This document shows, piece after piece, positions 10,640-19,336 of a DNA stretch of 64,000 nucleotides; position 1 is the first letter of the stretch, and every line of letters begins with the position of its first letter. A program made the translations under genes and the position numbers. The notes beneath the pieces are model-generated. The model worked only from the letters and a program-made list of their open reading frames with translations, was not told the origin of the DNA and ran no database searches. Source of the DNA: Microcoleus sp. FACHB-1515 (GTDB taxonomy: Bacteria; Cyanobacteriota; Cyanobacteriia; Elainellales; Elainellaceae); assembly GCF_014696105.1 (NCBI RefSeq), contig NZ_JACJPO010000044.1, forward strand, positions 1 through 64,000, in the 5' to 3' direction.

Positions 10640-10653
10640 TACCCGCGAGGGTA
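10640..10653. promoter_or_regulatory. Dyad TACCC-GCGA-GGGTA upstream of the ligase
   Basis: A 5-bp perfect dyad with a 4-base centre, about 150 bases upstream of the ligase start. It matches the core of the longer dyad at 8578-8595. It is a candidate operator only; a 5-bp arm is short enough to arise by chance. Confidence 0.25.
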
Positions 10654-10804
10654 CTTCTAAAGTCCGAATTGCGTTTCCAAAATAGTGGATGAAGACGATT
10701 AGAAAAAGCTAGAAAGCACTCATCAAAGGGTGTTCGTTTTTCCTGCTCTTTTCCACCATTCGCTTTGAAATCACACTCAAGAACACAGTCGAGGAACTTT
10801 GAAC

Positions 10805-12652
10805 GTGACTACTGGTTTCCTAGGCGCAACTGCTTCTGTTTCTGCAAATGCAAACCAATCAACGCTGGTCGATTTGCTAACTTGCCGATCGCAACAGCAA
10901 GCAGATCAGGTCGGCTACCGATTCTTGTCGGCTGGAACCGAACTCAATCACCTAACCTATGGCGAACTCGATCGCCAAGCTCGATCGATCGCCGCCCAAC
11001 TTCAAGCTTTGAATACTGCTGGAGAGCGAGCATTACTGCTTTATCCTCCGGGCTTAGACTTTATTGCCGCCTTCTTTGGCTGTCTTTATGCCAAAGTGGT
11101 TGCGGTTCCCGCCTATCCGCCCCGCCGCAATCAAAACTTGTCGCGCTTGCAGGCGATCGTCACGGATGCACAAGCCAAAGTCATCCTTTCCAACTCGACG
11201 ATTCAAACCAACATTCAAAGTGACGTGAATCAAACGCTGGATATTTCTGCAATGCATTGGCTGGCAACCGATGAACTAGCCAGTGATGCAAACAGTTGGC
11301 AACCGCCGCAATTGAGCGCCGACGATCTCGCCTTTTTGCAATACACATCCGGTTCAACAGGCGCACCCAAAGGCGTGATGATCACGCACGGCAACCTGCT
11401 CCACAATTCTGCTGTGATTCAACAGTGTTTTGCCCACACTGCCAACAGTCAAGGACTAATTTGGCTACCGCCCTATCACGACATGGGCTTGATCGGCGGT
11501 GTGTTGCAGCCGCTCTATGCAAATTTTCCCGTTGCCTTGATGTCGCCTGTTGACTTTTTGCAAAAGCCGTTTCGCTGGCTGCAAGCGATTTCGCACTACC
11601 GAGCAACGACTAGCGGCGGTCCCAATTTTGCCTTTGATCTGTGTGTGCAAAAGATTTCGCCAGAACAACGCGCCACGCTGGATTTGAGCAGTTGGGATCT
11701 CGCCTTCACCGGGGCTGAACCTGTCCGGGCGGAAACGCTCGACACCTTTGCAGCGACGTTTGCCGAATGCGGCTTTCGACGAGAAGCGTTCTATCCCTGC
11801 TATGGCATGGCCGAATCCACGCTGATTATTTCAGGCGGATTGAAAACCGCACAGCCGACACTGCGGCAGGTGCAAAGTTCAGCCCTTGAGCAAAATCGCG
11901 TTGTGGAAGTGACGGATGCTCAAACCGATGAGGATGATGTGCGATCGATCATCGGCTGCGGCTGGGGCTGGCTCGATCAAAAAATTGCGATCGTCGATCC
12001 CAACACCAAAACGGTTTGCCCGCCCGGAGCGATCGGTGAAATTTGGGTGTCGAGTTCGAGCGTTGCCAAAGGCTACTGGAATCAGCCCGATCAAACTGAG
12101 CAACTGTTTCACGCCCATCTAGCCGACACGGGAGAAGGGCCGTTCTTGAGAACTGAAGATTTGGGTTTTTGGCAAGATGGCGAACTGTTCATCACCGGAC
12201 GGCTCAAAGACATCATCATCATTCGCGGCCAGAATCACTATCCGCAAGATATTGAACTGACCGTTGCCAGAAGTCATCCAGCGTTGAAGCTTAACAGCGG
12301 TGCTGCATTTTCAGTCGATTTCAAAGGATCCGAAAAGCTCGTCGTGGCTCAAGAAGTCGATCGCACCCATCTGAGCAAGCTGGATGTGAAAACAGTGGTC
12401 AGCAACATTCGGCAAGCGGTGAGCGCGCAGCATGGCCTAGAAGTTTATGCTGTTGTGCTGGTCAAAACCGGACGGATTCCCAAAACATCGAGCGGCAAGA
12501 TTCGGCGTCATGCCTGCAAAGCCGCATTTCTAACAGGAAGTCTGGAAATGGTAGACGACTGGAGCGAAAATCCCCAGGGCGCATCGAGCTTTTTGAATTT
12601 GCAGGCAGATGTCGATTCTCTGTTGCAAAAATTGCAGGCCCACAAACAGTAG
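10805..12652 (+). CDS. Fatty acyl-AMP ligase (FAAL, CylA-like)
   Basis: A 615-residue adenylating enzyme that activates a free fatty acid as acyl-AMP and loads it on a carrier protein, starting the polyketide chain. The ATP-binding motif YTSGSTGAPKGVM is at about residue 180, and GRLKDIIIIRGQNHYPQDIE, the FAAL-type hinge, lies in the C-terminal part, with the C-terminal lysine in GKIRRHACK. The length and the FAAL motif separate it from acyl-CoA synthetases. GTG 10805 is preferred because GAGGA lies 9 bases upstream; TTG 10799 is too close to it. The next two genes encode a free carrier protein and a CylC-like halogenase, the same order as cylA-cylB-cylC in cylindrocyclophane biosynthesis. 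Confidence 0.93.
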   Translation: MTTGFLGATASVSANANQSTLVDLLTCRSQQQADQVGYRFLSAGTELNHLTYGELDRQARSIAAQLQALNTAGERALLLYPPGLDFIAAFFGCLYAKVVAVPAYPPRRNQNLSRLQAIVTDAQAKVILSNSTIQTNIQSDVNQTLDISAMHWLATDELASDANSWQPPQLSADDLAFLQYTSGSTGAPKGVMITHGNLLHNSAVIQQCFAHTANSQGLIWLPPYHDMGLIGGVLQPLYANFPVALMSPVDFLQKPFRWLQAISHYRATTSGGPNFAFDLCVQKISPEQRATLDLSSWDLAFTGAEPVRAETLDTFAATFAECGFRREAFYPCYGMAESTLIISGGLKTAQPTLRQVQSSALEQNRVVEVTDAQTDEDDVRSIIGCGWGWLDQKIAIVDPNTKTVCPPGAIGEIWVSSSSVAKGYWNQPDQTEQLFHAHLADTGEGPFLRTEDLGFWQDGELFITGRLKDIIIIRGQNHYPQDIELTVARSHPALKLNSGAAFSVDFKGSEKLVVAQEVDRTHLSKLDVKTVVSNIRQAVSAQHGLEVYAVVLVKTGRIPKTSSGKIRRHACKAAFLTGSLEMVDDWSENPQGASSFLNLQADVDSLLQKLQAHKQ

Positions 12653-12749
12653 CGACATTTCAAAACCGCTATTTGTTGCCATATAAACGAGTTTGAGTTG
12701 ATGATTCATCTCAAATTCAATTGTTCAGCTTTTGCGAAACCAATTCACC

Positions 12750-13085
12750 ATGAAAAACAGCAATTCTTCAGTTCATTCGGATATTTTAGTTGTGGAAGGT
12801 GAAGTTGATCGCGCAACCTTATCGGCGCAATCGTTTCCTTCTCGAACTGAAATCTTGAACTGGATCACTTCCTATCTTGCCAATCTGCTTGAAGTTGATT
12901 CGGACGAAGTCGATATCTCGGTTCCGTTCGATCGCTATGGCTTGGATTCGCTCGCTGCGGTTGGCTTGACCGGAGATTTATCTGATTGGTTAGGACGCGA
13001 AGTCGAGCCAACGCTGCTTTATGACTATCCGACCGTTGAAGGACTGGTTCAATATCTCAGTTCAAATTTCAACGCCCAAAATTAA
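12750..13085 (+). CDS. Discrete acyl carrier protein (CylB-like)
   Basis: A small carrier protein of 111 residues. The phosphopantetheine attachment motif is DRYGLDSLAAV, with the serine near residue 71, followed by the usual helix II and DYPTVEGLVQYL. An N-terminal extension of about 30 residues precedes the carrier fold. ATG 12750 is chosen over an in-frame TTG six codons earlier. It lies between the acyl-AMP ligase and the halogenase, so it probably holds the fatty acyl chain during chlorination and hands it to the first ketosynthase. That ketosynthase has no N-terminal docking helix, which fits delivery from a free carrier. Confidence 0.92.
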   Translation: MKNSNSSVHSDILVVEGEVDRATLSAQSFPSRTEILNWITSYLANLLEVDSDEVDISVPFDRYGLDSLAAVGLTGDLSDWLGREVEPTLLYDYPTVEGLVQYLSSNFNAQN

Positions 13086-13135
13086 AGCTTGAAACCGTGC
13101 TGGCCTATCAATTATTCATTTACTTAGGAGATGTA

Positions 13136-14527
13136 ATGGTCACTGCAAACAGAACGGCTAGCGTCAGAAATGAATCTGAAAACGCGCCTCAAGAGAAAGG
13201 AAAAAAGCACGTTCAACTGATTGAAAAAACCTATCAGAGCAACGTTGATTCCGACTACACCGATCGCCTCGAAACGTTGGGAAAAAATTTCGACTACAGC
13301 AAAAACAGCCAGCACTATTGGGGCGATCGCGAACTGTCCACGCTGTACGGAACTCCGCTGTACGAAGCGGCTTCGACCTCCCAAAAACTCGCGCTCAATC
13401 ACCTCTATTGGGTCGGGCAATATCAGCACACGGCGGCTTCGGAATCCAACACGATGCTGTATAACCAGGTGACATCGGGCGTGTTTGAAAAAGTCGGAGG
13501 CTATGAAACGCTGTGCAGCGAACTCGACTTTGAAACTTCGCAAGAACGCCACCACATCAACACGTTTCACCGAATTGGATTCAAAACCAAAACGGCACTG
13601 TTGGGCAAAGATTCATTTGGAAATCCGCTCCACAAAAAGCTGGATAAGCCCGCGCAAAAATCGCTGCTCAGCCGCTTCAAACTGCATCTCTTGAATCAGC
13701 CTGTGCAAGGCGAAGGATTGTCCTTAGACGCCCTGCAAGAATCCGCGTTCCGCACCATTACCAAGCTGATGCATCGGCAGCAAACCTCTTGCTATTCCCG
13801 CTTCTTGGAAGAAAAAGGCAATACAATTCCGACCGCAACGGGTGGCTTGGCTGGCGTCACTGCTTCGCCTTCAGCCTTCAAGTTTCTTACCTTAAATTGG
13901 GGCAGTTCTCCCTTTTTGGCGGCGCAATATTATTCCGCTCGGATGATCGCGAATATTTCTCTGAAAACTTATGAATATCGCTACTACAAGCGGTTCAAGG
14001 ATTTGGAGAAAACGAACGAATTTATTCCGACGCCGACCGAAGTTTCCTATTATCACCTGCTTGATGAAGCGTTTCACACCACAATGTCGCAGGTAATTTC
14101 GCAAGAAGTCTATCGCGATTTTGCCAAGCCAACGGCTTATGAAAAGCTGCTGTCGAATGTGATTATCTATCGACTTCAGCGCGGATTAATGGGCGGACTT
14201 TCGGGCGGATTGCCCGTTGTGTTTCGTGATGATGCCTCATTCATGCCGTCGTTCTATCGCCTGCTGACTTCACCGTTGTTCGACATGAACCACGAAGACG
14301 CGCTGCACTGGATGGAAAAGTGTTTGTGTCACGAACACGATGGCTTTCACGTGAATTTGAAGTATCACCAAACCCAGCTTTCCGATCTGCGCCGCTTTTT
14401 CGATCGCCTCGATTACCTCTGGGATGTCAACCGTGAAATGCGTCTCGTGGCGGCGGGCGGTTCGCTGGAGCGAGCGATCGATCGCAACGTTGCCGCCTTC
14501 GCCCAGTTCTCAAAAACTGTTGCCTAG
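13136..14527 (+). CDS. CylC-like dimetal-carboxylate halogenase
   Basis: A 463-residue protein of the cyanobacterial CylC type, proposed to chlorinate unactivated carbons of carrier-bound fatty acyl chains with a di-metal centre. Candidate ligand motifs of the ExxH kind are ERHH (137-140) and EAFH (311-314), with further His/Glu-rich stretches (CHEHDGFH near 398-405). It is mostly helical and has no signal peptide. Assignment to this family rests on sequence character and on the ligase-carrier-halogenase order, which repeats cylA-cylB-cylC. ATG 13136 follows TTAGGAG; a start-stop pair (ATGTAA) at 13131 overlaps it. The position chlorinated and the chain length cannot be read from sequence. 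Related dimetal N-oxygenases (AurF-like) are the main alternative. Confidence 0.8.
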   Translation: MVTANRTASVRNESENAPQEKGKKHVQLIEKTYQSNVDSDYTDRLETLGKNFDYSKNSQHYWGDRELSTLYGTPLYEAASTSQKLALNHLYWVGQYQHTAASESNTMLYNQVTSGVFEKVGGYETLCSELDFETSQERHHINTFHRIGFKTKTALLGKDSFGNPLHKKLDKPAQKSLLSRFKLHLLNQPVQGEGLSLDALQESAFRTITKLMHRQQTSCYSRFLEEKGNTIPTATGGLAGVTASPSAFKFLTLNWGSSPFLAAQYYSARMIANISLKTYEYRYYKRFKDLEKTNEFIPTPTEVSYYHLLDEAFHTTMSQVISQEVYRDFAKPTAYEKLLSNVIIYRLQRGLMGGLSGGLPVVFRDDASFMPSFYRLLTSPLFDMNHEDALHWMEKCLCHEHDGFHVNLKYHQTQLSDLRRFFDRLDYLWDVNREMRLVAAGGSLERAIDRNVAAFAQFSKTVA

Positions 14528-14546
14528 GACGGGTTTGCAGCAGATT

Positions 14547-14602
14547 GAGTGCTGAGTCAAAGCTGTTTTTAAATCAAGGCGGTTTCTGATTTTTCAGCAC
14601 TC
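14547..14602. repeat. 9-bp inverted repeat in the halogenase-PKS gap
   Basis: GAGTGCTGA (14547-14555) and TCAGCACTC (14594-14602) are exact complements separated by 38 bases, in the 146-base gap between the halogenase and the first PKS gene. A hairpin here could attenuate or protect the transcript. There is no good T-tract, so complete termination is unlikely. Confidence 0.35.
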
Positions 14603-14673
14603 TTTCCCTCAAGTTTGAATAACTGAACATAAATCGATGCTTTATGAAGCATCGTTGGTGGAATGGGAGGTGA

Positions 14674-17600
14674 ATGGTGGAACCAATTGCAATTGTGGGT
14701 TTGGGTTGTCGATTTCCGGGTGCAAATAATCCAGAAGCTTTCTGGCAGCTTTTGCGAAACGGTGTAGACGCGATCGCGCCGATTCCAACCGATCGCTGGA
14801 ACATTGACGACTTTTATGCGCCGGAACCTGCCACACCGGGAAAGATGAACACCCGCTACGGCGGATTTATCGATCGCGTCGATCAGTTTGACCCGGAGTT
14901 CTTTGGCATCTCGCCCCGCGAGGCAGAGCGCATCGACCCGCAACAGCGATTGGTGCTGGAAGTCGCATGGGAAGCGTTGGAAAATGCGGGCATCGTTCCG
15001 GCTGAGCTTTCCGGCAGTCAGACGGGCGTATTCATCGGCTGCGGCAACTACGACTACGGGATTTTGCTGACGCAAGATCTCGGTGCGGTTAGTCCGTATG
15101 ACGGCACGGGAAATACGATCGGGATTTCCGCCAATCGCCTCTCGTATGTGCTGAATTTGCGAGGTCCCAGTTTGGCGATCGAAACGTCGTGTTCGTCCTC
15201 ACTGGTCGCAATTCACCTCGCCTGTCAAAGCCTCCGCAACGGCGAAACCAATCTGGGTTTGGTCGGAGCCGTCAGCCTGATGCTGTCTCCCGCCCAGACG
15301 ATTGCCTATTCTCAGGCGCGAATGATGGCCTCGGACGGTCGCTGCAAAACTTTTGATGCCGATGCGGATGGCTATGTGCGCGGCGAAGGCTGCGGTTTGG
15401 TGGTGCTGAAGCGGTTGACGGATGCGGTGCGGGATGGCGATCGAATTCGCGCCGTGATTCGCGGCAGTGCCGTCAATCAAGACGGACTCAGCAACGGACT
15501 GACCGCGCCAAATGGCCCTTCGCAGCAAGCCGTGATTCGGCAAGCGCTCGAAAATGCAGGCGTCTCCCCCGCCCAAATCAGCTACGTGGAAACACACGGC
15601 ACGGGAACCTCGCTGGGCGACCCGATCGAAATCAAATCGCTCAAGTCTGTGCTGATGCAAGGCCGCACCGATCAGCCCTGCTGGTTTGGCTCAGTGAAAA
15701 CCAACATCGGCCACTTGGAAGCGGCAGCGGGTATGGCAGGCTTGCTGAAAGTCGTGCTGTCGCTGGAGCATGAAGAAATTCCGCCGCATCTCAACCTGAA
15801 GCGCCTCAATCCGCTGATTTCCTTTGAGAAGACGCCGTTCGCCGTTCCCACCGATCGCCAACCCTGGACTGCCACAGGCGATCGCGTCGCGGGCGTTAGC
15901 TCGTTCGGATTCGGCGGAACTAACGCTCATGTCGTTTTGGCAGAAGCGCCCGTTGCGATGCAGTCTGCGGCGAGTGTCGATCGATCGCACCATCTGCTGA
16001 CCCTTTCTGCCAAAACCGAGCAGGCGTTGTGCGATTCGGCACAGCGCTATGCCGATTACCTGGAGTCGGATGTCAGCTTGGCGGATGTTTGCTTTACGGC
16101 AAATACGGGGCGATCGCACTTTGAGCAGCGGCTGGCGATCGTCGCGGAAACCGCAATGCAGATGCGCCAGCAACTCCGCGCTTTTGCCGATCGCAATTCT
16201 ACTGACGGCAATTCTACCGACTGCATCAAAGGTCAGGCGACTCGCAAAACCCAGCGCGTCGCCATGCTGTTTACAGGCCAAGGCTCGCAGTATGTGCAAA
16301 TGGGGCGGGAACTGTATGAAACGCAGCCGACTTTCCGCGCCGTGTTGGACGAGTGTAGCGATCGACTGCTTTTGGACAAGCCGCTGCTAGAAGTCCTGTA
16401 CTCCGACCACGCAGACGGATTGCTAGACGAAACGATCTACACGCAGCCCGCTTTGTTTGCGATCGAATATGCCCTCTACAAGCTGTGGCAGTCCTGGGGC
16501 ATCGAGCCTGCGATCGTGATGGGGCACAGCGTTGGAGAATACGTTGCGGCCTGCGTTGCCGGAGTGTTCAGCCTCGCAGATGGCCTGAAGCTGATTGCCG
16601 AACGAGGCCGACTGATGCAGGCACTTCCCGCTGATGGGGCGATGCTGGCAGTGATGGCGAGCGCGGAACAGGCGATCGAGTGGATTGCCCCATTTGCGGA
16701 TTTGGCGATCGCAGCAATCAACAGTCCGCAAAGCGTCGTGATTTCTGGTCGGAAGGAGGCGATTCATGAGTTGGGCGATCGCCTCGCCGCCGCTGAAATC
16801 AAAACGAAACGATTACCTGTTTCCCATGCCTTCCACTCGCCGCTAATGCGGCCAATGCTGACGGCATTTGCTGAGGTTGCCAACAGCATTTCATATTCGG
16901 CTCCGCGTATTCGCTTAATCTCCAACGTCACGGGCGACCTGATTACCGATGAAGTGACCAGTGCAGACTACTGGTGCAATCACATCCTGCAACCCGTTCG
17001 CTTTGCCGATGGCATGAAAACCTTGGCACAGCAAAAATGCGCCCTGCTGCTGGAAATTGGTGCGAAACCGATTCTGCTTAGCATGGGACGGCAGTGCCTT
17101 TCGTCCACCGAGGCTGAATTCACCTGGCTCCCCAGCTTGCGACCCGGAGTATCCGACTGGCAGCAGCTTTTGAGCAGTCTGGGGATGCTGTACGCGCAGG
17201 GTGTTTCGGTGGATTGGCGCGGATTCGATCGCGACTACCCCCGTCAGCGTCTTGTTCTGCCGACCTACCCCTTCCAGCGTCAGCGCTACTGGGTTTCCCA
17301 ACCTGCCAAACCTCCGCAAGCCGCAGCAGATCTGGTGCAGTTCTTGACGGAACAGGCGCAAACCGCCAACCTGTCGCCTGAAGAACGAAACTTACTGCCG
17401 AAACTGCTTGATGCTCTGGTTAGAACGCAACCGCCCTCGATCGATCCCACCGTTCAAAACTTATTGTACGAAATCGAGTGGCAGTTCCGACCGCGCCAAA
17501 ATGCGATCGAAACATCTACGGCATCAGGCGTTTGGCTGATTCTGGCCGATCGCAACGGCATCGCAACGGCACTGGCCGATCGACTGCGATCGCAAGGCGA

Positions 17601-19335
17601 CGAGTGTGCGCTGATTTATCCCGGAACGAGCTACAGCGCTCAGTCCGATCGAATTTGGCAAATTGACGCCAACAGCGCAACTGATTTTCAGCAAGTGCTG
17701 CACGACCTGCAAGCCCAGCCGCACCGACTGCTAGGCGTGGTGCATTTGTGGGGGTCAGGCGAGGCCGATTTGCAAGCTGCTCAGCGCTTAAGCTGTGCCA
17801 GCGTTTTGCATCTGGTGCAGGCACTCGCCACGATCGCGGACGCGCCTCGGCTGTGGCTGGTGACGCAAGGGGCGATCGCCGTTTCTCAAAGCATGGCTTC
17901 TCCGGCTCCCGCCCTGCTGTGGGGCATGGGCAAAGTCGTTTCGCTGGAGCATCCCGATCTATTTGGCGGACTGATTGATTTGCCGCCAGAACCCACAGTG
18001 GAAGATATCGATCGCCTCTGTGCCGACCTCGCAGATCCGCAAGGCGATGACCAGTTGGCCTATCGCAACGGCCAGCGCTATGCGGAGCGACTCGTTCCGA
18101 CCCAGCCGCGACCCGTCCAGCCCGTCACCATTCAGGCCGATCGCACCTATCTGATTACGGGCGGACTCGGTGCGCTGGGGCTGCTGATTGCCGAATGGCT
18201 GGTCGATCGCGGCGCAAAACATCTGGTGCTGACCGGACGCAAGCCCGCCTCCCAAACGGCACAAGCGGCGATCGATCGCTTCCAGTCCGCAGGCGTCACC
18301 GTGCTGGCGGCTCAGGCCGATGTGACGCAGGCCGATAGCCTGTCTAAGCTGTTTGATTCGATCGAAACGCTGCCACCTTTGAATGGCGTAATTCATGCAG
18401 CGGGAACGGTGAACTATCAGCCGATCGCCACGATGCAGTACGAAGCGCTGGAAGCGGTCTTGGCGGCAAAGGTGACGGGAACCTGGCTGCTGCATGAGCG
18501 AACTCAGCAGCTTGACTTAAGTTTCTTCGTGGTCTTCTCGTCGATCGCCTCGGTTTGGGGATCGACCGGACAGGCACATTACGCCGCTGCCAATGCCTTT
18601 CTCGACAGCTTTGCTCAGGCGCGACGGCTGCAAAACCTTCCGGCCTTGAGCGTCAACTGGGGGCCTTGGGCAGGCGGCGGCATGGCCTCGGAAGAAGCGC
18701 AGCAGTGGCTCACCCGCATGGGCATCCGCCTCTTGCAGCCGCAGCAGGCGATCGCCGCCCTCAACCTGTTGCTGAATTCTGACGCGGTTCAGGCCACCGT
18801 TGCCGACGTGGACTGGACGATATTTAAGCCGCTTTACGAGGCGAGAGGGGAGCGATCGCTCCTCGCCCATCTCGGATCTGTCCAGCCCGCATCGCCCGTT
18901 GAACAAAGTCGATCGGCTGCGATCGAACAAATTGCTGCTGCTGCGGAGGGCGATCGCCTCGATCAGCTTGCGGCCTTTCTGCAAGCGGAAGTTCGCGCCG
19001 TGCTGCGATCAAGCGAGGCGCAATCGATCGATCCGGAGCGCGGCTTTTTTGAGATGGGCATGGATTCGCTGATGGCCTTGGAGCTAAAAGCCCGACTGGA
19101 AAAGAGTTTCGCGACTTCGCTGCCGCCCACGCTGACGTTTGAATGCCCGACGATCGCCGCGCTTGCCGCCTACATCGGTGACGAAATTCTCGGCTGGGAA
19201 GCGGCTGAATCGGAGGATGCCGAATCGATCGACCTGGACGCGATCGCCGCCATTGAGCAGCTTTCCGACGATGCCCTGGAAGCCTCGATCGCAGCGGAAC
19301 TGGCTGAACTTGAATCACTACTGCAAAGGAACTGA
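14674..19335 (+). CDS. Type I PKS, module 1: KS-AT-KR-ACP
   Basis: A 1,553-residue modular polyketide synthase that adds one malonyl unit and reduces the keto group to a hydroxyl. KS (about 4-425) has Cys173 in TSCSSS and the His308 motif HGTGT. AT (about 530-830) has the GHSVG serine at 619 and HAFH at 718-721, the malonyl-CoA pattern. No DH lies between AT and KR. KR (about 1155-1340) has TGGLGALG, lacks the LDD motif and carries Trp in SVWGSTGQ, which suggests an A-type (L-hydroxy) reductase. The ACP serine is Ser1465. The C-terminus ends in an acidic docking-like tail. The KS begins at residue 3 with no docking helix, consistent with a free carrier donor. ATG 14674 follows GGGAGG. Confidence 0.95.
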   Translation: MVEPIAIVGLGCRFPGANNPEAFWQLLRNGVDAIAPIPTDRWNIDDFYAPEPATPGKMNTRYGGFIDRVDQFDPEFFGISPREAERIDPQQRLVLEVAWEALENAGIVPAELSGSQTGVFIGCGNYDYGILLTQDLGAVSPYDGTGNTIGISANRLSYVLNLRGPSLAIETSCSSSLVAIHLACQSLRNGETNLGLVGAVSLMLSPAQTIAYSQARMMASDGRCKTFDADADGYVRGEGCGLVVLKRLTDAVRDGDRIRAVIRGSAVNQDGLSNGLTAPNGPSQQAVIRQALENAGVSPAQISYVETHGTGTSLGDPIEIKSLKSVLMQGRTDQPCWFGSVKTNIGHLEAAAGMAGLLKVVLSLEHEEIPPHLNLKRLNPLISFEKTPFAVPTDRQPWTATGDRVAGVSSFGFGGTNAHVVLAEAPVAMQSAASVDRSHHLLTLSAKTEQALCDSAQRYADYLESDVSLADVCFTANTGRSHFEQRLAIVAETAMQMRQQLRAFADRNSTDGNSTDCIKGQATRKTQRVAMLFTGQGSQYVQMGRELYETQPTFRAVLDECSDRLLLDKPLLEVLYSDHADGLLDETIYTQPALFAIEYALYKLWQSWGIEPAIVMGHSVGEYVAACVAGVFSLADGLKLIAERGRLMQALPADGAMLAVMASAEQAIEWIAPFADLAIAAINSPQSVVISGRKEAIHELGDRLAAAEIKTKRLPVSHAFHSPLMRPMLTAFAEVANSISYSAPRIRLISNVTGDLITDEVTSADYWCNHILQPVRFADGMKTLAQQKCALLLEIGAKPILLSMGRQCLSSTEAEFTWLPSLRPGVSDWQQLLSSLGMLYAQGVSVDWRGFDRDYPRQRLVLPTYPFQRQRYWVSQPAKPPQAAADLVQFLTEQAQTANLSPEERNLLPKLLDALVRTQPPSIDPTVQNLLYEIEWQFRPRQNAIETSTASGVWLILADRNGIATALADRLRSQGDECALIYPGTSYSAQSDRIWQIDANSATDFQQVLHDLQAQPHRLLGVVHLWGSGEADLQAAQRLSCASVLHLVQALATIADAPRLWLVTQGAIAVSQSMASPAPALLWGMGKVVSLEHPDLFGGLIDLPPEPTVEDIDRLCADLADPQGDDQLAYRNGQRYAERLVPTQPRPVQPVTIQADRTYLITGGLGALGLLIAEWLVDRGAKHLVLTGRKPASQTAQAAIDRFQSAGVTVLAAQADVTQADSLSKLFDSIETLPPLNGVIHAAGTVNYQPIATMQYEALEAVLAAKVTGTWLLHERTQQLDLSFFVVFSSIASVWGSTGQAHYAAANAFLDSFAQARRLQNLPALSVNWGPWAGGGMASEEAQQWLTRMGIRLLQPQQAIAALNLLLNSDAVQATVADVDWTIFKPLYEARGERSLLAHLGSVQPASPVEQSRSAAIEQIAAAAEGDRLDQLAAFLQAEVRAVLRSSEAQSIDPERGFFEMGMDSLMALELKARLEKSFATSLPPTLTFECPTIAALAAYIGDEILGWEAAESEDAESIDLDAIAAIEQLSDDALEASIAAELAELESLLQRN

Positions 19336-19336
19336 C

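Larger units (their letters stand above)
9778..10804. other. Long divergent intergenic region before the biosynthetic operon
   Basis: About 1 kb without a credible ORF, between the thioesterase (minus) and the fatty acyl-AMP ligase (plus). It must hold both promoters. Structured elements include AGCATG-AGAA-CATGCT at 10384-10399, enclosed by GCGCTAA (10376-10382) and TTAGCGC (10409-10415), and the dyad TACCC-GCGA-GGGTA at 10640-10653. The ribosome site GAGGA lies at 10791. The length of the leader suggests regulated expression or a small RNA; no known element was recognised. Confidence 0.5.
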
